Of a stretch of DNA of 16,324 nucleotides, positions 15,803-16,324 are shown one piece after another (the stretch's first letter is position 1; every line of letters begins with the position of its first letter). The position numbers and the translations under genes were made by a program. Under the pieces are notes generated by a model. That model was not told the origin of the DNA, searched no databases, and was given only the letters and a program-made list of their open reading frames with translations. Source of the DNA: JANQLC01 sp036881805 (lineage in GTDB: Bacteria > Bacteroidota > Bacteroidia > Flavobacteriales > JANQLC01); the NCBI GenBank assembly GCA_036881805.1, contig JBAJNK010000104.1, forward strand, positions 1-16,324, in the 5' to 3' direction.

Positions 15803-16281
15803 CAGTGGGACCGACCCCAGCGATAAACGACAAAAAACAAAACCGCTTTTTAAGCTACCAACCGGAAAAAACAAGCACCCTTACAAACTGCCACAAAAAC
15901 AAAAAATAAGCCCCTTTTCTAAACCCGTACAAAAGTTCAGAATCAAGAAAAAGTCCTACTTTTAAACCACCCCGAAGGGAAAAAGACAAAAGAGATAAAT
16001 CTACTCTTTAACCTACCAAGCACAGATAGTAAGAAGAAAACAGAATTGGGATTTTGCAACTGCCAAGTCAAATAGGGATGAACGACAAAAAATATCCCCT
16101 TTTTAAGCCGACCAAACGAAACAAAAAACAAGCGACTTTTTAAACGACTCTCACAGAAAAAAAATAAAAAAAGTCCCCTCTTTAAGTCACCCCGAAGGGA
16201 AAAAGGCAAAAATCCTTTTCAAACCACCACACGGGGATCGATAAATAACAAAAATCAGTAGGGCGCACCCCGCTCGATAAA
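15803..16281 (+). repeat. Second, less frequent repeat type within the right array
   Basis: Two segments, 15803-15827 and 16256-16281, share the pattern CAGT-GG-CG-ACCCC-CGATAAA and lack the usual CCCCTTTTTAAA core. Both follow an A-rich tract. This looks like a variant unit interspersed in the array. A third diverged type may pair 15285-15310 with 16052-16075 (TTTTGCARCTG then AGCAAAT or GTCAAAT). Confidence 0.5.
15968..16205 (+). repeat. Exact 18-bp duplication inside the right array
   Basis: CACCCCGAAGGGAAAAAG occurs at 15968-15985 and again at 16188-16205, 220 bp apart. In both places it joins the C-rich end of one unit to the A-rich start of the next. It shows that more recent duplication has occurred on top of the old, diverged repeat pattern. 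Confidence 0.7.
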
Positions 16282-16324
16282 GCTGTCGCAGTCTCGGATA
16301 AGAAACAAAAAATAACCCCCTATC

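Larger units (their letters stand above)
15023..16324 (+). repeat. Long degenerate short-repeat array, right copy (runs off the window)
   Basis: Some two dozen imperfect units of about 30-55 bp follow one another for 1.3 kb. A unit reads: A-rich tract, core AATAAGCCCCTTTTTAAA, then a C/A-rich end such as CYRCCAMACGGG. Good copies are near 15023-15060, 15192-15234, 15342-15373, 15450-15492, 15555-15590, 15898-15925, 16085-16115, 16125-16160 and 16170-16205. Units differ in sequence and length, so this is neither CRISPR (no invariant repeat) nor a simple tandem repeat. The + strand is strikingly rich in A and C. Several minus-strand frames stay open and give peptides with repeated LKRGLFF-like runs, but the core falls in different codon phases, so I read them as by-products of the DNA repeat. 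No gene is supported anywhere in this stretch. Confidence 0.8.

Noticed and set aside
15023..16324. CRISPR array
   Set aside because: Units vary in both sequence and length, no invariant repeat with uniform spacers exists, and there are no cas genes in the window.

Overview
The window looks like a chromosomal segment of a Bacteroidota bacterium, most likely a Sphingobacteriales-type lineage. The evidence is gene content and order (ftsK-lolA-lptG-ribB, then parA-parB-DUF5683-lepB-wbqC), the near absence of Shine-Dalgarno sequences, and TAnnTTTG boxes of the Bacteroidota -7 type in front of three genes or operons. The taxon is inferred, not proven. Coding DNA is of moderate GC; the flanking repeat DNA is clearly A/T-rich.

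Layout: (1) 1-262 is the end of a degenerate short-repeat array, followed by an unassigned stretch to about 483. (2) 526-1155 is a stand-alone 2-Cys peroxiredoxin with its own promoter and a probable terminator. (3) 1498-7091 is a tight operon ftsK, lolA, lptG, ribB (4-bp gap, 11-bp gap, 4-bp ATGA overlap). It combines chromosome translocation, lipoprotein/LPS transport and riboflavin synthesis. (4) 7276-14958 is a second co-directional run: parA, parB, a DUF5683 membrane protein, lepB, a WbqC-like protein, a subtilase lipoprotein and an acyl-CoA carboxylase carboxyltransferase, all overlapping or nearly abutting. (5) 15023-16324 is a long array of the same degenerate repeat family, in the opposite orientation to the left copy, and it runs off the window.

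Every protein gene lies on the + strand and spacers are very short, so the 14.4-kb gene block is compact, yet it is bracketed by long repeat-filled DNA. Three points stand out. First, the inverted pair of degenerate repeat arrays (units of about 30-55 bp, core AATAAGCCCCTTTTTAAA) is not explained by any feature type I recognise. Second, dapB, which normally sits between the DUF5683 gene and lepB, is absent and replaced by a 15-codon mini-ORF that may be a deletion scar. Third, the GTP-cyclohydrolase-II half of RibB has lost all three zinc cysteines. The genes themselves are ordinary housekeeping genes; I found no defence system, CRISPR array, IS element, tRNA or rRNA.
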